A model generated the notes under the pieces. That model searched no databases, was not told the DNA's origin, and saw only the letters and a list, made by a program, of their open reading frames with translations. From Eunapius fragilis (taxonomy: Eukaryota; Porifera; Demospongiae; Spongillida; Spongillidae): 64,000 bases of DNA. How positions within the stretch are numbered: the first letter of the stretch is position 1; every line of letters begins with the position of its first letter. Below are positions 9,696 through 32,164 of this stretch, piece by piece. The stretch is from NCBI GenBank assembly GCA_963681505.1, contig OY811974.1:3302511-3366510 (forward strand). The letters run 5' to 3'. The position numbers and the translations under genes were made by a program.

Positions 9696-10035
9696 TTATA
9701 CTGTAATAATTATTATATTGTGCATTAAAGTTGTCAATAAAATATTGCAGCTGTGCGGGAAAACAAACGGCAACGACTTATTATTGAAGCTGAGGTTTGC
9801 CTAATTCATTATTTACATGTTATTACTGAAACGTTGCCCACCACAGGGTTTTTGACGATTGTAGTACATAGATCCATAGATTATTATAGATCCCGTAATT
9901 GTAAGTTACAAATTTGTGTTTTTCCGAACAGTTTTGTATAGCGTTCTGAGCGTGATATAGCAAAAAAAAATCCTGGGGCCCAGACCCCCTAGCTGGGGGT
10001 GGGGCTGACCCTCCCCCTTCACAACCCCCCCTTTC

Positions 10036-10058
10036 CTGAATTCCTGGATCCGCCCCTG
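10036..10058 (+). repeat. 3' terminal inverted repeat of the hAT element
   Basis: CTGGATCCGCCCCTG at the end is the reverse complement of the hAT MITE start (CAG-G/T-GGCGGATCC at 4264). It lies about 360 bp after the transposase stop. I find no matching left terminus before 7671. Confidence 0.65.
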
Positions 10059-10652
10059 AACCCGAGACTCCTAGCTAGGATCGAATTTAAAGTGCAAAAG
10101 CACATAGAATTGCCAAGCCGGCAAGGAACGGTAGGGCCGACTTGGATTTTATGATCAATTGAAAGTATCCAATGTATTTTAGCGGCGTGGTTTGATGGAA
10201 TTATATAAATTTTTCGTACCTGAAAGCGATGTTTTGTTTCTCAGTACGCCTATACATGTATAATAAGGTAAATAAAATAAAAACTTGTATTCTCGTTTCA
10301 TTCGATTGAAATCTTTGACTTCATAAGCAAAAAAAAAATCTCAATCCTCCCTTAGTTAGTCATGCTTTGGTAGCGGGCGAACAACAAAAAAACTTGTTTT
10401 ATAATCAATACAACAAGCTAAATACTAATCATAACCACCAGCGGGTGTGGCTAAAACCCTTAGCCCTTTATGTGGATACAGTCAATAAAGACTTTAGCGT
10501 CTGATAGGATATTATCCTATTATCGGTAAGTCAGATCACTCTAAGAGAGCTGGACGAGGTTGTTGAATTCATATGACGTTTAATTAATTTTCCGCACTGC
10601 GTTATGACGTCATGTTAGTTATTGCTTGACGACAGTACCAGCCAGTGCTTCG
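10059..10652. other. Intergenic / presumed ADAM10 promoter region
   Basis: AT-rich with no coding signal. GGATATTATCCTATTATC at about 10508 is a short palindrome. No TATA box is evident near the ADAM10 start. Confidence 0.4.
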
Positions 10653-13600
10653 ATGTACACTGCGGCACTACTGTGCGTACTTTTCGGAGTATGCTGTAAG
10701 TTCTTGGGTTCACCGAGTTTGATGTAATTCAGATATCTAGTTCGACGGTTGTGTTTCTTCGCCGAAAAAACCAATATGCGTATGTTAGTGTGCATTTAAT
10801 AGGGGCGAGAGACGTTCATCAGTGCATTTTTGTCAGGCACTGCCTGGGAGACCAGCTCAGAGTGCTGGATTCGTTATCGTTTCAAGGATATTCGGAAGGG
10901 CGAAGGGCGTGGCAGGCAAACAAACATGGGTCGATGGTCCTAATTTGTCGATGGGAACGGGGTGTGGCAGAGTTTCCGGGTCTAGTCACTTTTCTGAAAG
11001 GCTTGAACGTGGGCGCCAGATACAGACTGCCCGCCATAGTGTAATTACCCCTTGCATAGCTACACGTCTGCTGGGGAGGGAACCGACATGCGGGGACTGT
11101 AGCCAAGGGTTCTCTTTTTTTTTTTTTTTTCTCTCCATATATGTAGTTGCGACGCCACTCAATCTATTTGTGTCACATTACGAGCCCTTGAATTACGACC
11201 AGCACAACCTAATATGGAACCATAACCGCGTGAGGCGAAGCAACGTCGGACCCAAAGAGATTGAGCTGCGCATCGATGCATTTGGAAGGTAAACACAGTC
11301 GCAGCCTGTCATTAGATAAGGGCATTCGTCATCCATCACTTGTTACCGTTGCCTGCTCTTGCCACGAACACCTTAGCTTCTTCAACCTAATACTCTATCC
11401 TGACAACAACCTTTTTGATGAGGACACGGAGCTGGAAGGCGGGGGTCAGCCATTTCCGAAGCACCATATCCTGTCTGTGATGTATTCGGGACATGATATC
11501 GGTAGGCTAATAACAAAGGTGCACCCATAAATGAAGTTATTCCAATTAGGGCCACTTGTTGTGTGTCATAGAGGGATGATGTGTGCGTGCATGTGAGTGT
11601 GTGTGTATATGTATGTGTATGGGTATCTGTGTATGTTTATGTGTGTGCACTTGTATGTATGTGTATGTGTGTATGTGTGTGTGTGCATGTGCTCGTATGT
11701 GTATGTGCTTGTATGTGTGTATATGGGTGTGTGTGTACATGTGTGTTGTTTGGTTATTCCAAGCTTGCCACTAGGAGGAAGTGATGTAATGCTGTAGTTG
11801 CATTCCTTTTACTTCCTTATACATGTACACAAGTTGTTGAGACCATTGTCATGTGACATTTTCTATTGACCTGAATTTAGTTGACCAAGTCACACTTACC
11901 CTTCCTCTCCACACCTTCCATTCCCTCCTCACTTTCCTCCTCACCTTGCACTTTTTACTTCCCACCATGCACATTCACACCCTTCCTGCCCACACACCCT
12001 CCCCACACACCCTCCCCACACACTACACCCTTCCCTTCTCCCTTTTTAGATGATGAAACCATCACAGCTCACGGCCATGTAGCGTTTGGAGTGTTTGACG
12101 GAATTATTAGAACCGAATACGAAATCTACTACGTGGAACCGGCTTCAAGGTAACGTGTCTCCCAAACCAACTGTTCAAATTCACAGCACTCAAATCATCA
12201 CGATGTCTGTGCCACTCCATCCAGGTACCACACCAACTCCTCCGGCTACCATTCTGTTATATACCGTCACTCGGACCTGAACACCACAGCGGTCAACCTT
12301 GCATCGTGCGGGGGCGGCGATGGTTCGTTGGCCGAGAGCTTTCAGAAGAGCTCAGCGCGAGGCGAGAAGCAGCACCGCCTCCCTCTTGCAACCTCCTCCC
12401 CCCCTGGCGCCGACCCGAGTAGACCCGAGATGAAGCGACAGGCGGCGACCCCATCGTCCAACACACGCTGCAGGTTGAGGGTCCTGGGTGACTACGACTT
12501 CTACAGCGCTGTGACCTCTGGGTCCAGCGCCCAGGAACGCATGACCCAGGCCATGGCCATACTCGCCACCATCATCAAGGAGGCGAGCAACATATACCAG
12601 TCGACGAGCTTCACGCCCACCAGTGGCGGGAACATTGCGGGAATCAACTTTGCCATCTCGAAGCTGCTCGTGGATCCGGATCCGCCCACCGGTCCGCCGT
12701 TCAATAATGCCTTTATCGGCGTTCAGGCGTTCTTGGACTACCATTCACAGAGTGATTACTCGCAGTACTGTCTTTCGTACCGGTTCACGTACCGGCAGTT
12801 CGACCAAGGGGTTATTGGTCTGGCTTATGTGGCTGCAGCTGGGAGTTTAGGTACGTTGTAAAAGAACATGTACAATGTACTTGTATTTGGTTTGCGCGTC
12901 GTGTGTGGGTGGGGCTTACACATAATGCACGTGGGTGGGGCATAAACATGCCGTGTGGGTGGGGCTTACATGTACACATTAGCATGTTTGTTCCATCGCA
13001 TCATATGTAAGCACCACATGTTTCAGGTGAGCTATTTTTTTAACCCCCTGTCATTGCAGGCGGGATATGCGAAAAAGCGACCGTCTCGAATGGTGTGACA
13101 AAGACACTGAACACCGGTATTGTAACGCTCCTGAACTATGGCCAGAGGGTCCCTCTTATGGTGAACATATTGACCTTTGCCCACGAAGCAGGCCATAACT
13201 TTGGCTCCACGGTAATGCAGCCTGTTCTAAGAAATAAAAATTCACTGGGCAATAATGTAGCCTTGGCCCCAGACCCTAATACGTTACAGCACGGATGGAT
13301 TACATCACCGCATGTTTGAATATGATTCAAGCATGTGTGCTATGACGTAGTATTTGGGTCAGGGGCTGAAACAAGCAATAACTTTATTTTTAAAAATAAT
13401 GAGCATTAAATATTCGTAGCGTTTGCACATGTGTTGCCTTTACAGTGTGTGTCTCTCGTTTGGTAGCATGACTCTGACACAGACACGGTGTGTGCCCCTC
13501 CCGAGGGGAAGTACATCATGTATGCCCATGCCACTGATGGCTCACAGCCCAACAACAAGCAGTTTTCGCCGTGCAGCAGGAAATTGATGGGTGACATCAT

Positions 13601-15880
13601 CAAGCTAAAGCAAGGTCTGGTCTTGGAATGGAAGGGAGGGGGGGGGGGGGTGCTCACTTGGGGGACTTTTGTTTGGGTGTTCAATTGGGGACTTGCACGG
13701 TGCTCTTCGGGGAAGGTGGGGGGGGGGGGGGGTTGTCTTTGCATCACACTTTTATTGGGAATTGTACTGCAGTGGTTACACATTACAGGTTGATCGCGTT
13801 ATCACATAAGCACAGTGCTTTTGCCCAAATGATTGTACTGCAGTAGTATACATACTGCTCACAACTCCTTCCCAACCGCACGGCTTTCCTTGCAACCTCT
13901 TCCTCCCCATGCTTGTCATTTCTGTTTTTAACTGTTGGCTTCTGTTATCTTCTAGATGTGTGCTTTGTTCGCGGGGACAGCAACTGTGGGAATGCCCTGA
14001 TTGACGCTGGAGAGGACTGTGACTGTGTTGATGCTGATTATACCAACAAGAAGTGCCTCAGTGATCCTTGCTGCAACGTGACTTCCTGCAAGCTGAACAT
14101 TGGAGTGCAGTGCAGGTGGGTGGTGTGTCACTTGGCGTGTGTACGTGCATGTAAGATGTGTGTACATTTTTTGTATCTGAACCATGTGACGTGCACACTG
14201 GTATACATGTACACGTGCATGTAACATGTACACGTGCATGTATGTACATGTAGGGTGTGTTGTGTACAGGTGCACTGTAAACTTGCAATTACATGTACGT
14301 GTACTGTGTACTGTGCGTGTAGGTTTCTAATTGGGTACAAAACATCCTCCCACCCCCCCCCCCCCCCCCCCCGCCATACTCACCCCCACATAATCACAAT
14401 GGCATACCCTGGCCTCACCAGGTTTTTGGAATGCAGTTCTCAATGATCCATTTTGTTTACAACCTTTTTAAAAACACCATTAGATGGTGCTAGTATATTC
14501 CTTCCAGATATTGAAGCTTTCAATACACGCATTCTTTTGGTGAAGCCACTGCTTCTTCATGTGATATGTGTAGTGTGTATGTGTGTATATGTATGTATGT
14601 GTGTGTGTGTGTGTGTATGTTGTGTATAATTCTGTGTGCATGGGATTCTGGCGGTAAATCAAGCGTGCATGCGCATGGTGGTTTCTTCCATGTCTCCGAT
14701 AACCCTCCCTCGTGGCGGATGCCTCTTCCCCAGCCCATGTGTTATGCCCCCCACATGTGTCATGACCACTCCCCATATACCTCAGCCCCCAGTCATCTGA
14801 CCAGCAAGGCCAGGGAGGAGTATGCTGCAACGCCTCTACCTGCAGCTTTATCACTGAAAGTGCACGTGTAATGTGTTCCAATGAGACAGAGTGCGCCTAC
14901 AGTCAAAACTGCAGATATCCTTTTTTTAGGCAGTAGATAAATGCATGCACGTACCAATAATTGTGCATAGCTGTGGTTAACCGAAGCCTTCCCCCCCCCC
15001 TCCTCCTTTCCCTGTTGCCCTTTGCCACTCTCCCTCACTCATCTCACTCTCCTCACTCCCTGCTCTTACAACTCTTGTTTGTGAATACGAATACAGCTCC
15101 TTAACCACACTTTACTGGGAATTCCAGTGTGTGCCCTACCCCAACACCCAAAATCTTTTCAACGCCTAAACGCTGTGGCTCCAATGGTGCCTACTGCAAA
15201 AATGGGGTAAGATACATGTATGTTGGCCTGCAAGCCTCAGACTCTCCCCCCCCCCCCCCCCCCCCCCCCCTGAAAAAAAAGTTTCCCTGCATGCATATGT
15301 GCCTCTACTTCAAGAGTTGTGTGCATTGCTCGAGGTTACTACTACTCCTCCTGGGCAGGTGTGCGATGGAACAGTCTGCAACGTGGTCCTCCGTGTGAGC
15401 GACTGTGAGTGCACCACTGCCGATAAAGCCTGCCACCTGTGCTGCAATTTCGGAGGGACCTGCGTCTCCTCTTTTAACTTCGACACCTCCTTGCTCACCT
15501 CCAACAACATCACAATCAACATCACGAACAACATCGCGAACATCACGCGCCAGATAGGCCTCCCCTGCGCCAACTTCACCGGACACTGCGACTTCCTCAA
15601 CAAATGCCAGCTGGTGAACTCGGACGGGGCGCTGAAGCTCGTGTTCAGCACCATCACCAGCAACCTGGGCAACATCCTCGTCCAGATCAAGAAGTACTGG
15701 TGGGCGGTGCTCCTGGCCGGGGTGGGGGTCCTGGTGGCCATGTTCCTGTTGGTCCTGGCCTGCCACTTCCTCCTCCCCAGACCCCAGAAGGCCAGGAGGA
15801 AGGCCCAGCAAAGGATCGACAGGAAGAGGCAAAAGGGGGCCAGCAGCAACGAAACAGAATTGCACAATCGACGACGTTAG
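10653..15880 (+). CDS. ADAM10: ADAM10-type metalloprotease-disintegrin (11 exons)
   Basis: Membrane sheddase of the Notch/adhesion-protein processing type. Exons: 10653-10695, 11147-11288, 11377-11501, 12050-12149, 12225-12850, 13060-13211, 13467-13614, 13956-14115, 14786-14914, 15116-15206, 15359-15880. All phases match and the sum is 2238 nt (745 residues; human ADAM10 has 748). Domains: signal peptide (1-15); prodomain with H-Y-E-P-L-N-Y-D and Y-V-E-P-A-S; basic cleavage site E-M-K-R near 205; catalytic domain with [12 protein letters not shown] near 387-398 and Met-turn Y-I-M-Y-A-H-A; disintegrin-like and Cys-rich parts; transmembrane [10 protein letters not shown] near 686-710; basic tail. 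The zinc motif is split between exons 6 and 7. The intron after exon 9 has AT-AC ends. The gene converges on the espin-like gene, with stop codons about 290 bp apart. Confidence 0.92.
11581..11745 (+). repeat. TG-rich microsatellite in ADAM10 intron 3
   Basis: Imperfect (TG)n with TATG interruptions. Several overlapping ORFs here are pure repeat translations and not genes. Confidence 0.9.
14915..15115 (+). other. U12-type AT-AC intron in ADAM10
   Basis: The 5' end reads ATATCCTT, the full U12 AT-AC donor consensus. CTCCTTAAC at 15097-15105 matches the U12 branch-site consensus, and the intron ends in AC 10-11 bases after the branch A. Using these ends, exons 9 and 10 join in phase (N-C-S-G-N-S-S-V-C-P). 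No GT-AG pair does this at the same place. Confidence 0.85.
15246..15270. repeat. 25-bp poly-C tract in ADAM10 intron 10
   Basis: An uninterrupted C25 run. Similar runs are at 4277-4301 (G25), 6841-6860 (C20), 14353-14372 (C20), 30073-30088 (C16) and 34501-34517 (C17). Confidence 0.95.
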
Positions 15881-16172
15881 ACCCCCCATATATTTGTGTG
15901 TGGTGTGTTTTTTTCCCTCACCCTGTATTTAGAAAGTAGCCACGCCTCCCCACACCGTATACTCAACATTTTGCATGCATTCACATTGCACATTCAGTGT
16001 ATTTAAAGACAGCAATAACAAAATATTTTACAAAGTGCAGCACTGACTGTGTGATCAATACTTGTTCCCTTTTTTAAAAGCAATGTCACATGACATAAGC
16101 ACAGCAATTATTAATATAACATGCAATTAATGGAGAGGGAGGGGAGGTGGCAATGTGGAGGTCTTGACTGAC

Positions 16173-26099
<9,927 letters not shown>

Positions 26100-27070
26100 C
26101 GCGCGAGTACACTATTTAATCATAATGGGCGTTGCCAGTAGACACGCAGCGATGTCAGTAAACAACCCGCTCCATGACTATCGTCAAAGCAACGATGTAT
26201 ATGCTCGGCAACAATAATCATGAACTGTCTAGCAACGGATCTAGAGCACACAACAAGCAAACAAACAAGCAAGCGGGGAGATATAGAAGCAGCTACTTAA
26301 TCACGAGATTAAGCCACCAGCCTTAGGACGAGATTTATGCGCATGCATATATGCGAAGAGAACGGATCGTAGTTTTAGTTTTGCAGGTGAAATAAATCCA
26401 ATGTTTTGGTTGAAGCGAATATGCTTTTTTTTTTGGGTCTTTGCGAGAAAGGTATTTTTTAAAATTCATCACTAACCATTTCAGATCAAAAGCCCTTATA
26501 TCGCAATAGAATCATATACTGTTTGTAGTGTTCGTTGATGACTCACGTGTGCAAAGATTGTGAGTTTAACAACATTGAACTGCCTATCAACGCTATTCTA
26601 TATTATTATTATTGTAATTAGTGGGGTGCTGATTGCACCAACCATTGCTCCCGCTTCAGCTAAAGTTGAAGTGATGTCCAGGGCAACGATCCTTCCAAGA
26701 TCCGAATTCAGCACCAGAATATCAGACGGTCGTGACTGCGAATAGTAAATTGGTATGATTATTAATTTGAGGACACCGACCAACGCAGTTTCAAATATGA
26801 GATTCTGTTCTTTAATGCCTGTATGTTAAACTCAATCTCAAAAGCGGTGCTTCTATATGTTCCATCCAGCCATGCTATAAGACCTGCTCTACATTGAAAA
26901 CGGTCACGTTGGGATGAGACTTTTAAGCTGATACAATGCAACGATCGCATTATTGTAACACCTTATGGCAATTAATAATTATGGCGGAAGTGGAAGATCA
27001 CGTGCGTTGATAACACAGTTCGGCGGAGGCGACAAGCGCATCAAGGCTCGGCACGTTTATCGGCTCATCG
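26100..27070. other. Intergenic between divergent genes (espin-like and ILEI-FN3)
   Basis: Holds the 5' flanks of both genes, about 970 bp apart head to head. A retroelement fragment lies at 26630-26740. No other gene seen. Confidence 0.5.
26630..26740 (-). pseudogene. Fragment of a restriction-like endonuclease from a non-LTR element
   Basis: The minus frame reads S-R-P-S-D-I-L-V-L-N-S-D-L-G-R-I then A-L-D-I-T-S-T-L. This matches the R-P-A-D-I-L ... A-F-D-V-T-I-T-S core of the element at 33400-33480. Only about 35 codons remain. Confidence 0.55.
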
Positions 27071-30000
27071 ATGGATTATATTGTGGCGCTTATAGTACCC
27101 AGTAAGCATATCTCGAAGTGTATGTATATACTTGTTCCATGGAACGCTAATTCAACATTGTGCTTGCGTGTTATGTCTAGTTATTTGGAACGACGCTGGA
27201 TATGAATTAAATCGTATAATGTATATGAACTATTGCAGTGTTTCATGCACACCTGTACTCAGTGTGGCGCGCACCGATTAGGAAATATTACAGTTGGCCG
27301 GATAACTTCGATTTTTATATTAAATTGCGGGATACGTTAACCCAGGGCCGTATATATACCCCGAGGTTCTTGTATTAACCGGACCACTTTTTCCAGAATA
27401 AATAAAATTAATTGCGAGGTTAACCGGGCATGACAAATATCAACAACTGACTGTACGTGCGTATGCACAGCTGCGACGATTTGTACAAACATTAGCGTAA
27501 TTGTATCTGCGATTGCATGAACCCCATGATCTAAACAGCCGCCTATACTACATCTAGCTGTCTTTCATGTAAAAAAAAAAAAACTCGGATATTTCAGCAC
27601 ATGCACATCAGGGTGCTTTTTATTTACACTTACACTTTTTAAATGACACAGGGTACGCGAAAAAATCCCATGGCCAGGCATTGCAGTAGCTACTCCCCAC
27701 CCCCGACACCTGTCATGAGTTGTGATCATTCTCACATTGCGCGTGCGAAAATACATGAATCATGGCTCGCTTCCAACCCTTCGCTATAGTATCTCTGATT
27801 ATGTTCATATTTCATCCGGACCATAAGATATGCATTATTTCCATAATCTCTATACGTATGCTCAGCTACTAAGGACCCTCTCACAAATCTGAATATGTAG
27901 TATGCATGTGTATGTTTAATTTGTGTGTGTGTGTGTGTGAATGTTGGTATAATTGATGGGTGAGAATACCAGTGTTTTCATCGAGTGCCTTTTGTTGAGC
28001 ATGGTGTTGGTTGTATGGTGAGCCTGTCACATCCTGTGTGAACATGGAACATCCTGTGTGAGGATGGAGCATGTCATGTTTCACACGAACAAATTTTAGA
28101 TACAAACCTTTTGCAATTAATATAAATATTCAACACATGGATAAAGTTCCTCCCCCTCCCCCCGAAATAAAAATAAAAATAAAAACTTTGGAACAGATCT
28201 AAGCCACCATCTGGCATGAAGGATAGAATATTCTGTTGTATAATCAGCATACTGATGCACATGTTTTCCAGCATGCTTACTGAAAGTAGTATTATTAATA
28301 GTAAAAAAAATCGAAATGGTATAGGTAATGTTGGGACAAGTTCCATGTTCATGCTAATGATGACAGGATTTATAATCATGCCTCGCATACCCTTCTGCCT
28401 GCATGAGGTAACACAGTATGCATTGCATTGAGTACAATAGCTGAGTACATCATTACAATGTTAACTCTTTAATTCATTCACCTCTCAGGTATTATAGTAG
28501 CAGTTGCTGCGCAAACAGGTGAGCAAATAACCCATGCAAGGGAGGACCTAATGAGTGGATACTGAGAGGGTTTCCAACAGGCTCCAACCTGGCCTATATA
28601 TATTTAAGAACCACGTGTATTAAGTAGTGTCAATGGTGTAATCTTCTCCCTTGATGTGTTTGAGCAATACTCCCTTGATGTATTTGAGCAATGCTTGCAC
28701 AATACATGAACTATTAGTTATTGCTCTGTAACAATATTGACAACAGTTGTGCAATCACAAGCAACACAACTTTTGTACCTATTGTGTGGAAATAGAGTTG
28801 GTTCAATGTCACAGAAGATGATACTGTGTGCAGCATGAGCATAGATAACTTGCTCTCCCACCATTCTGTAAAACAGGAAACATCAGTGTGTATTCCAGTA
28901 TGTACCTTGCTACTGTCACGATTCAATATATGCAGAATGATGGACTCAAAGCTATCAACACGTATAATGGTATACAACGAGGCATGCATGTTGTGGTTGT
29001 GGATGGAGATACGGTTAGCCTTTGGGTGGTCTATATACGCCGGCCATATTAATGCTTTTACTGTCCTTGAAGGGAAATTTGACAAGCTCCAATGCTTTTG
29101 ACACCTTTGACAGTCATAGTGAAGCTGATGAGTTATTCTCCTTCATCAACTCTGTACCCAATGGGCAAATTCTTTGTTTTGCTATTGTGGTAAGCATGGA
29201 ATTGGTCTAACCCTAAATCTAACCTGCCTAACCCATACCCTAACTGTTTGCTTTTAAGGCAAGCTTCACATGTCGTATTTATTGATGATAGCACAATCTC
29301 CCCACCCCTGCAGGATGAGGCATTAAACAACTTATATGATCGAAGCATCTTTAGGAGCCTTGGGAGCCAATACATTGGTACAGTTAAATGACTATAGTTA
29401 CACAACAGACTTCATTGTTTCTAATTCTCTCAGATGTCATTGGCTACCGAAGCTTCTGGAACTTTGTTGTGGTGAAGGGAGGAGAAGTGATTGGAGAGAA
29501 TTATACTCTTAACATTGACCCAGACAATACTTGGCCAGAACCCCTAACACTGACAGTCTCGATCCCAATACCAGGTGAATTTTTTTAAAGAAAAAAAGGT
29601 AGGATTACACATGCTAGTGATGTGTAGTATTATGTAGAGTTAACATATTTGCTTAGTTCATTTTTGCCGTATGGTATATAAAAAGTTCCGATTTTTCCCC
29701 TATCAGTAACAATTCCATACAACCTGGTTGTAGTGAATGTAACTTCTACATCATCCACTCTACAATGGAACGTTCCTATGTATCATCCCACTGTCTTCCT
29801 TATGTATTTGGTTAACTACTATCAGGCAGATGATGTCACCTCATCAATGGAAGCTTCTACTTTAGGCAATATCACAACATTGTTGATCAGTGGTCTTAAC
29901 AGTGGTCAATTGTACACCTTCAAAGTGAGGACAATTACCCAAAGAGGACTGAGCGGCTACAGTACTCCTGTTAATGCTGCCACTTTGGAAGATGGTAGTT

Positions 30001-31378
30001 ATTAATGTGTCAAAATGTATATAAAGAGTAAAGAAAGAGAGAGAGTTGGTAATATTCTGTGTATGAGCCCCACCCCCCCCCCCCCCCCACTGATGGCTAC
30101 ATGTGGCAACACTTGCTGCCTATCTATACGTTGTCTCCTTTAGTTCCAGGGCCTGTAGCTGACTTAAAGGTTGCAGCAAGTACGTTCACAACTGTAATAC
30201 TCCAATGGAGGCCTCCTCTTCATCCAAATGGAATTATCACGAGCTACAAAGTGTCCATCATTAACCAATCCTTGGGGCAACAAATAGTGACTTCTGTGAA
30301 TGTACATGTGCTGTCACTAACATTGTTTAATCTACCCCTATTATCTAAACATAATATATCAGTGTTTGCCTGCACCTCCAAAGGAGCTGGCGTTCAGAGC
30401 TATATAGTAGGAAGCACTGCAATTGTTCGTACGTATAAAATCAGCATTAATCCCTGGGGATATTCTAAATGTCTTGCCCCACAGCCAATGTGACTGGGAT
30501 ATGTGCGATATCCATCAACAAAACAGCAGTTCATGTGAGCTGGGATCCAGTCCAACTACCTTCAGACGGGGTGCTAGTTGGATATACTGTTTTCTATCAT
30601 GATGTACAGGAGAGTGACAATATGAACATGCCTTTGCCACCCACTTACACGTGGGGGGACATGACTGGGCTCGACCCTGATCATTCATACAAGTTTGGTG
30701 TGTCCACCAGAGCAAGTGTCAATGGGATTTTAGTTTATGGAGCTATGCAGTTACTAGCAGTGAATCAGCGTAAGCTGTGTGGTATATGGAAGCATTTTCT
30801 TTACTGATGCAGTTTCCATTTCTGTTCCTTCTTCACGTGCATGCACATTTGTTTGCAATTCATCCAGTGGCATCTATGCTACTATTCATCTTATCACATA
30901 ACTATAGTTTGGGTATGAAGCTAAGTCTAGAGTGGACTCAGTTTAGTAATTAGATTTCAATTTTGGAGTAGGTCACTTAATTCTCTATGTAGGTGCGATT
31001 CTGTTGTCCCATTTAATCCCTTAATTGTTTAGAGCCTGATGACAAGGCATCTTCTACACTCATCCCACTAAGCAGTGCCCTAGCAATCGCATTTCTTTTG
31101 ATTCTCATTGCAACACTTGCTGTCATCATCCTGACGGTCCTGCTGTTCCGAAGAAGGAGGTAGAGTCCATCATCAGATGCCAGTGATGTGCTTTGATTTG
31201 ATTCCTCCATAGCACAATACCAAATATTAGCAGTGACCGAAGGAATAATGTGTAAGCATGCCATGTATGCATGTTTATGTACTCGTTTACTTTAGGGCTA
31301 ACATCTTTTTACAGAAAGGATTTTGACATGGACACCAATGCAGCGTATGAAGCTACATCTGGACACTATTACATTTGA
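27071..31378 (+). CDS. ILEI (FAM3-type) + three FN3 single-pass membrane protein (11 exons)
   Basis: Exons: 27071-27101, 28489-28518, 28877-29013, 29073-29189, 29314-29377, 29434-29574, 29707-29994, 30144-30428, 30485-30769, 31033-31159, 31315-31378. Phases match throughout; 1569 nt, 522 residues. Exons 1-2 give a signal peptide (M-D-Y-I-V-A-L-I-V-P-S-I-I-V-A-V-A-A). Residues about 25-165 are an ILEI/FAM3 'GG' domain: G-M-H-V-V-V-V-D, F-D-T-F-D-S, F-I-N-S-V-P-N-G, S-L-G-S-Q-Y-I, G-Y-R-S-F-W-N-F-V-V-V-K-G-G. Three FN3 domains follow, each one phase 1-1 exon, the pattern expected from exon shuffling. The transmembrane helix A-I-A-F-L-L-I-L-I-A-T-L-A-V is followed by R-R-R-R and a 23-residue tail. 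ILEI domains occur in secreted and carbohydrate-associated proteins; the ligand here is unknown. The 59-bp intron 3 has a weak acceptor (TTGAAG) and is the least certain junction. Confidence 0.83.
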
Positions 31379-31789
31379 TGGATAAGAACATACTTATTGT
31401 TATAATGTACTCAGGTGTAATGTGAAGCCAAGTACAACCAGACAAGCAAAATATCTATGTTCACGTTCTATATCAATTCTATATAATTAGCACGCATCAG
31501 GTTAGCATAGAGATTGAAATCATGTTAGAGCTGAAATTACACTGCATGTCTATCGCCCAATTAATAGTTAGACAGTTCATTTGCAATATGGGACAATTTC
31601 TCTATATATGACATGATAAAACTGTCTCTACAAGAATATTGGCGGGCAGTTGTGATAATTAAGCTAGCGTAATGCGTTAATTGAATGCCAGGATAAAAAT
31701 TAATAAAAAACTGAAGACAGCACTGTGCATAACTTAGAAGGCTTCCGTCATGGCTATTTCATCCGTTGTTTCCTTCTTATTCTTCGAAT

Positions 31790-32131
31790 AAAAAGGACCC
31801 ACGAAATTAGCATTGATCCATAAAACTGAATACCATAAATATTAAGCATGAATAGATGTAACAAGTGATAACAACTGTATCTATGAGAAAGCTGGTGGTA
31901 TATATGACTGAAAGGCCATAGTGGTGTTAAAAGCAAGGAAACTAGGTTTACTGAGTGGGAAGGAAAAATGATAATGAAATAGACCTATATTAGCACGTGC
32001 ATGTCATTTCATTTTTCCTTCCAGTCGGTAATCTTAGTTTCCTAAGCTTTACACCACTATCACCTTTCATCTACTCATGTTTAATATTCAGTTTTTATGG
32101 ATCAATGCTAATTTCCTGGGTCATTTTTACT
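31790..32131. mobile_element. Fold-back MITE, diverged copy with long outer arms
   Basis: AAATTAGCATTGATCCATAA (about 31804) is inverted near 32095. Inside are the family motifs AGTGGTGTTAAAAGCAAGGA (about 31919) and their complement near 32050. The left arm carries about 50 extra bases including AGCTGGTGGTATATATGA. Confidence 0.75.
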
Positions 32132-32164
32132 ACCAATATTCTCATACAGATAGTTTTTATCTGG

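Noticed and set aside
15305..15889. Two long minus-strand ORFs opposite ADAM10 exon 11
   Set aside because: Shadows of a GC-rich coding exon whose plus-strand frame matches ADAM10 in sequence, splice phase and total length.
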